From: Microbacteriaceae bacterium
GTDB lineage: Bacteria; Actinomycetota; Actinomycetes; Actinomycetales; Microbacteriaceae
Reading direction: 5' to 3'
DNA: 8,139 bases
Assembly: GCA_016463265.1 (NCBI GenBank)
Contig: JAEMRP010000012.1
Location: forward strand, 1 to 8,139
The notes under the pieces: model-generated
What the model was told of the DNA's origin: nothing
The model's input: only the letters and a program-made list of their open reading frames with translations
The model's database searches: none
Made by a program: the position numbers and the translations under genes
Shown: piece by piece, positions 6,445 to 8,139 of the stretch
How the letters are laid out: each line of letters starts with the position of its first letter
How positions within the stretch are numbered: position 1 is the stretch's first letter

Positions 6445-7191
6445 ATGTTGACCATCGGTGTTGATCTCGCGGCCGAGCCCAAAGGCACCGCGGTTTCTGG
6501 AATCGAATGGGCCGACGGGCGTGCCCAACTGGTGAGTCTGGTGCTAGGTGCGACGGATGACGACATTGTTGAGGCGTCATCGTCCGCCGACAAAATCGGA
6601 ATCGATTGTGCGCTCGGTTGGCCCGACAAATTTGTCGATTTCGTGGTGAATCACCGAGCGTTCAATCACACAGTGGACCACGAGTTCGGCGCAATGGACT
6701 GGCGCAAGGAACTTTGTTACCGAGAAACTGACAGACGAGTGCGCGATGTTACGGGTCGTTGGCCCTTGAGCGTTGCGACGGATCGACTCGGGGTGACAGC
6801 TCTGCGCTGCGCCGGACTGATGGAACGCCTAGGGGCCGCTGGGGTTGATGTCGACAGAGCGGGATTTGGCGGCGTTGTCGAGGTTTACCCTGCTGGCAGT
6901 TTGAAAATCTGGGGTTTTGACACCACGGGATACCGCGCCACAGCCGGTGCTCGCTCCACATTGCTCGACGCGATTTCATCGAAAGCCCCGTGGATTGATT
7001 TTTCAGAGTTTCGGGACATGATGGTCGATTCCTGCGACGCGTTCGATGCGGTCATTGCATCGCTTGCCGCCCGAGCCGCCGCGACCGGATCGGCTACGTT
7101 GCCGTCAGAAAACGACTGTGCAATTGCCCGAATTGAAGGGTGGATCGCGATGCCGCACCGAGACATGGAAAAGTTGCTGCATATTTCGTGA
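6445..7191 (+). CDS. DUF429 family predicted RNase H-like nuclease
   Basis: The 248-aa product matches the DUF429 layout. A first strand carries IGVDLA (4-9, D7). A second strand reads IGIDCALGWPD (51-61, D54). Then come the RETDR segment (93-97), EVYPAGSLKIW (146-156), and a late acidic helix DSCDAFDAVIASLAARAA (195-212) with D198 and D201. The C-terminus is the family-typical EGWIAMP (231-237). The family is predicted from fold comparison to be RNase H-like, and the acidic residues D7, D54, E147 and D198/D201 are candidates for a metal-binding active site. The biochemical role in cells is not established. No signal peptide. The start is supported by the leaderless -10 at 6433 and by D7 being close to the N-terminus. 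The last 16 codons are duplicated 623 bases downstream (see the partial copy at 7759-7814). Its stop codon overlaps a GTG start of a tiny ORF (GTGA at 7188-7191). Confidence 0.88.
   Translation: MLTIGVDLAAEPKGTAVSGIEWADGRAQLVSLVLGATDDDIVEASSSADKIGIDCALGWPDKFVDFVVNHRAFNHTVDHEFGAMDWRKELCYRETDRRVRDVTGRWPLSVATDRLGVTALRCAGLMERLGAAGVDVDRAGFGGVVEVYPAGSLKIWGFDTTGYRATAGARSTLLDAISSKAPWIDFSEFRDMMVDSCDAFDAVIASLAARAAATGSATLPSENDCAIARIEGWIAMPHRDMEKLLHIS
7151..7179 (+). repeat. 29-bp direct repeat, copy 1 (inside the DUF429 3' end)
   Basis: This stretch encodes the PHRDMEKLL part of the DUF429 C-terminus and is identical to 7774-7802. Flanking bases on both sides are also similar but no longer identical. 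The two copies lie 623 bases apart and bracket the DoxX-like gene. Confidence 0.95.
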
Positions 7192-7252
7192 AAGACATCC
7201 GCGTCGATGGCGACCTGGCAATTGATTGGTTTTCCGCTTGCCGTCAAACATT

Positions 7253-7258
7253 TAGGCT
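7253..7258 (+). promoter_or_regulatory. Possible -10 element for the DoxX-like gene
   Basis: TAGGCT fits TAnnnT and lies nine bases before ATG 7268 (tiny leader ORF) and 32 bases before ATG 7291. A transcript from here would exclude the in-frame ATG at 7207, which supports the shorter protein. No good -35 is visible; TTTTCC at 7230-7235 has a 17-base spacer. Confidence 0.35.
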
Positions 7259-7267
7259 TAGAAGCCC

Positions 7268-7294
7268 ATGAGAAAGAGGCTCGACCGCAGATGA
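7268..7294 (+). CDS. Possible 8-codon leader ORF (MRKRLDRR) coupled to the DoxX-like gene
   Basis: ATG 7268 opens an 8-codon frame whose TGA (7292-7294) overlaps the ATG of the DoxX-like gene in an ATGA junction. The encoded peptide is very basic. Its own start overlaps the stop of a 27-codon GTG frame (7188-7271). The best Shine-Dalgarno of the main gene (AGAGG, 7275-7279 region) lies inside it. It may act only in translational coupling, or be chance. Confidence 0.25.
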   Translation: MRKRLDRR

Positions 7295-7758
7295 TAAAAG
7301 ACTTGATTGCACAGCAGACACAGAGATTCGACGCGTTTTTTATCGGTTTCTCAGAGAAATTTGGTGTGCCTTTCCTTCGCTTTTCCATCGGAGTGGTTTT
7401 CATATGGTTTGGAGCATTAAAGACCATCGGTCATTTGTCCCCGGCGTTCGACCTGATTGCAGCGACGGTTTACTGGCTCACTCCAGAAATCATCGTGCCT
7501 CTGCTGGGCCTCTGGGAGGTGGGCATTGGGATCTGTTTCCTCATTCCACCGCTAACCAGACTAGGACTGCTGCTACTTGCACTACAGATGCCTGGAACGT
7601 TTTTGCCTTTGGTGCTGCTTCCTGACGTTTGCTTTACCGTTTTCCCTTTCGGTCTAACTCTCGAGGGCCAGTACATCGTGAAGAACCTCGTCATTATTGG
7701 ATCGGCACTCGTCATTGGCTCGCGCTTGGACGATAAATCCCCAGTACCCTCAAAGTAG
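7291..7758 (+). CDS. DoxX-like small four-helix membrane protein
   Basis: From ATG 7291 the product is 155 aa. It has four hydrophobic segments: about 27-44 (GVPFLRFSIGVVFIWFGALK), 53-86 (LIAATVYW plus IIVPLLGLWEVGIGICFLI), 88-111, and 126-144 (QYIVKNLVIIGSALVIGS). The R-x-S-x-G-x-V-F-x-W-F-G-x-x-K first helix and the GQYIVKNLVIIG final helix are the pattern I associate with the DoxX / DUF417 (YkgB-like) superfamily. Members are inner-membrane proteins, some linked to quinone or thiol redox and stress resistance; none of that can be shown here. I prefer ATG 7291 over the in-frame ATG 7207 (183 aa) because the extra 28 residues are not membrane-like, a candidate -10 sits at 7253, and AAAGAGG at 7273-7279 gives a ribosome site. 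The gene is bracketed by the 29-bp repeats and its stop abuts the DUF429 remnant. Confidence 0.8.
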   Translation: MIKDLIAQQTQRFDAFFIGFSEKFGVPFLRFSIGVVFIWFGALKTIGHLSPAFDLIAATVYWLTPEIIVPLLGLWEVGIGICFLIPPLTRLGLLLLALQMPGTFLPLVLLPDVCFTVFPFGLTLEGQYIVKNLVIIGSALVIGSRLDDKSPVPSK

Positions 7759-7814
7759 TGGGGTGCATCGCACTGCCGCACCGAGACATGGAAAAGTTGC
7801 TGAGTGTTACGTGA
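7759..7814 (+). pseudogene. Remnant of a second DUF429 gene 3' end
   Basis: Starting directly after the DoxX-like stop, this stretch reads in frame as GCIALPHRDMEKLLSVT followed by TGA (7812-7814). The true DUF429 gene ends GWIAMPHRDMEKLLHIS-TGA. Of 17 residues 12 are identical and three of the five changes are conservative (M/L, I/V, S/T). There is a synonymous Ala codon change as well. No homology is apparent upstream of the shared Gly, so only the last 17 codons survive. No start codon or ribosome site suggests it is translated. It looks like the leftover 3' end of a related gene rather than a simple copy of a site. Confidence 0.75.
7774..7802 (+). repeat. 29-bp direct repeat, copy 2 (in the DUF429 remnant)
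   Basis: Identical to 7151-7179 over 29 bases and in the same orientation. It lies in the intergenic space between the DoxX-like gene and the flavoprotein gene. Confidence 0.95.
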
Positions 7815-7842
7815 AGAGAACGGCGTCCCAATAAGCCCCAGT

Positions 7843-7848
7843 TAGAAT
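7843..7848 (+). promoter_or_regulatory. Probable -10 element upstream of the flavoprotein gene
   Basis: TAGAAT is the same hexamer as the -10 of the minus-strand operon. Transcription from about 7855 would give a leader of roughly 50 bases before ATG 7904 that contains the 12-codon frame at 7866. The -35 region (AACGGC near 7819-7824) is poor. The promoter lies just downstream of the DUF429 remnant. Confidence 0.45.
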
Positions 7849-7865
7849 TTGGGTACTGAAAAACC

Positions 7866-7904
7866 ATGAGTGTCTATTTCGCCTCCACTGAAGGAACTAT
7901 TTAA
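7866..7904 (+). CDS. Possible 12-codon leader ORF (MSVYFASTEGTI) coupled to the flavoprotein gene
   Basis: ATG 7866 opens a 12-codon frame whose TAA (7902-7904) shares its last A with the ATG of the flavoprotein gene (TAATG). The main gene's ribosome site AAGGA lies within codons 9-10 of this frame, so ribosomes reading it would cover and then release at that site. It has no strong ribosome site of its own. No run of a single regulatory amino acid is seen, so classical attenuation is not suggested. Confidence 0.3.
   Translation: MSVYFASTEGTI
7891..7895 (+). promoter_or_regulatory. Ribosome binding site of the flavoprotein gene
   Basis: AAGGA lies eight bases before ATG 7904, a normal spacing, and fixes that start. 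Confidence 0.75.
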
Positions 7905-8139
7905 TGCCTCAAAACGTCGCATCCGGCCGCCGCATCTCTACTTCTGTTCTTGTCATCGGCACCGGAGGTTCCGGGCTTCGAGCGGCAATCGAGTTATCGG
8001 AACGCGGCGTTGACGTCCTTGCTGTTGGAAAGCGTCCAAAGAACGATGCCCACACGTCGCTTGCGGCTGGCGGCATCAACGCGGCCCTGTCCACGATGGA
8101 CCCCGACGACAGCTGGCAGCAGCACGCCGCGGACACTAT
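7904..8139 (+). CDS. Succinate dehydrogenase / fumarate reductase-type flavoprotein, N-terminal part
   Basis: The window ends within this gene after 78 codons. A dinucleotide-binding motif VLVIGTGGSG (15-24) is followed by the second strand VDVLAVGK (36-43). Then come AHTSLAAGGINAAL (49-62) and DPDDSWQQHAADT (66-78), the conserved N-terminal FAD-domain order of the SdhA/FrdA/NadB superfamily. H50 aligns with the histidine that carries covalent FAD in SdhA and FrdA (the HT-xxx-GG motif), whereas L-aspartate oxidase has a non-His residue there, so SdhA/FrdA type is favoured. The enzyme would interconvert succinate and fumarate at the cytoplasmic face of the membrane together with an iron-sulfur subunit that should lie beyond the window. 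NadB cannot be excluded without the rest of the protein. Start chosen from AAGGA at 7891. It overlaps a 12-codon leader frame by one base. Confidence 0.82.
   Translation, partial: MPQNVASGRRISTSVLVIGTGGSGLRAAIELSERGVDVLAVGKRPKNDAHTSLAAGGINAALSTMDPDDSWQQHAADT

Noticed and set aside
6386..6450. CTATGTTG octamer repeated at 6386-6393 and 6443-6450
   Set aside because: The second copy is the start codon context of the DUF429 gene, and an 8-base repeat in 65 bases is weak evidence for an operator.
7188..7271. 27-codon GTG frame between the DUF429 and DoxX-like genes as a real gene
   Set aside because: No ribosome site, no known similarity, and it contains the candidate -10 for the next gene. It is kept only as part of the overlap-chain observation.
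6885..7427. 180-codon minus-strand open frame across the DUF429 end and DoxX-like start
   Set aside because: It spans two good plus-strand genes in antisense and shows no family motifs.
7151..7802. The 29-bp repeats as a CRISPR or as transposon target-site duplication
   Set aside because: Only two copies exist, there is no spacer array, no transposase or terminal inverted repeats lie between them, and the repeat is coding sequence of a gene end.
7904..8139. L-aspartate oxidase (nadB) as the product
   Set aside because: H50 occupies the position of the covalent FAD histidine of SdhA/FrdA, which NadB lacks. It is not fully excluded because the gene is truncated by the window.

Overview
The window looks like a chromosomal segment of an actinobacterium, probably of the Microbacteriaceae or a related Micrococcales group. 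The reasons are moderately high GC by eye, a DUF6421-type protein (a family I associate with Actinomycetota), and TAnnnT -10 hexamers placed exactly six bases before ATG, which is the leaderless-mRNA layout common in that phylum. This assignment is inference; there is no rRNA or other phylogenetic marker here.

Layout. Positions 60-1490 (+) encode a membrane-anchored extracytoplasmic protein with an Ig-like module followed by a propeller-like beta-repeat region. It converges on a tight three-gene minus-strand operon (5559 down to 1506), read in the order DUF6421 family protein, threonine aldolase-type PLP enzyme, PYROXD2/phytoene-dehydrogenase-like FAD oxidoreductase, with gaps of 9 and 10 bases. 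A 272-base divergent intergenic region (5560-5831) carries a probable leaderless promoter for the operon and a set of repeated TCATCTCG elements upstream of a single-domain fasciclin gene (5832-6308, +). That fasciclin protein has no signal peptide, and a stop codon directly upstream rules out a simple N-terminal extension. A strong hairpin terminator follows.

The right third (+ strand) has a DUF429 RNase H-like protein (6445-7191, probably leaderless), a small DoxX-like four-helix membrane protein (7291-7758), and the first 78 codons of a succinate dehydrogenase/fumarate reductase-type flavoprotein (7904 to the window end). The 3' end of the DUF429 gene is present twice: a 29-bp exact repeat (7151-7179 and 7774-7802) flanks the DoxX-like gene, and the second copy still reads as the diverged C-terminus and stop codon of a DUF429 paralogue. 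This is a scar of recombination or insertion at the gene end.

How they may work together. The minus-strand operon is the best candidate for an undescribed pathway: a PLP aldolase/lyase, a flavin amine- or polyene-type oxidoreductase, and a DUF6421 protein that carries an unusual HDxxH plus EExRxD pair recalling gluzincin metal sites. Two of the plus-strand genes (DoxX-like and the flavoprotein) are preceded by tiny leader ORFs whose stop codons overlap the main start codon, suggesting translational coupling. No tRNA, rRNA, CRISPR array or complete insertion sequence was seen.
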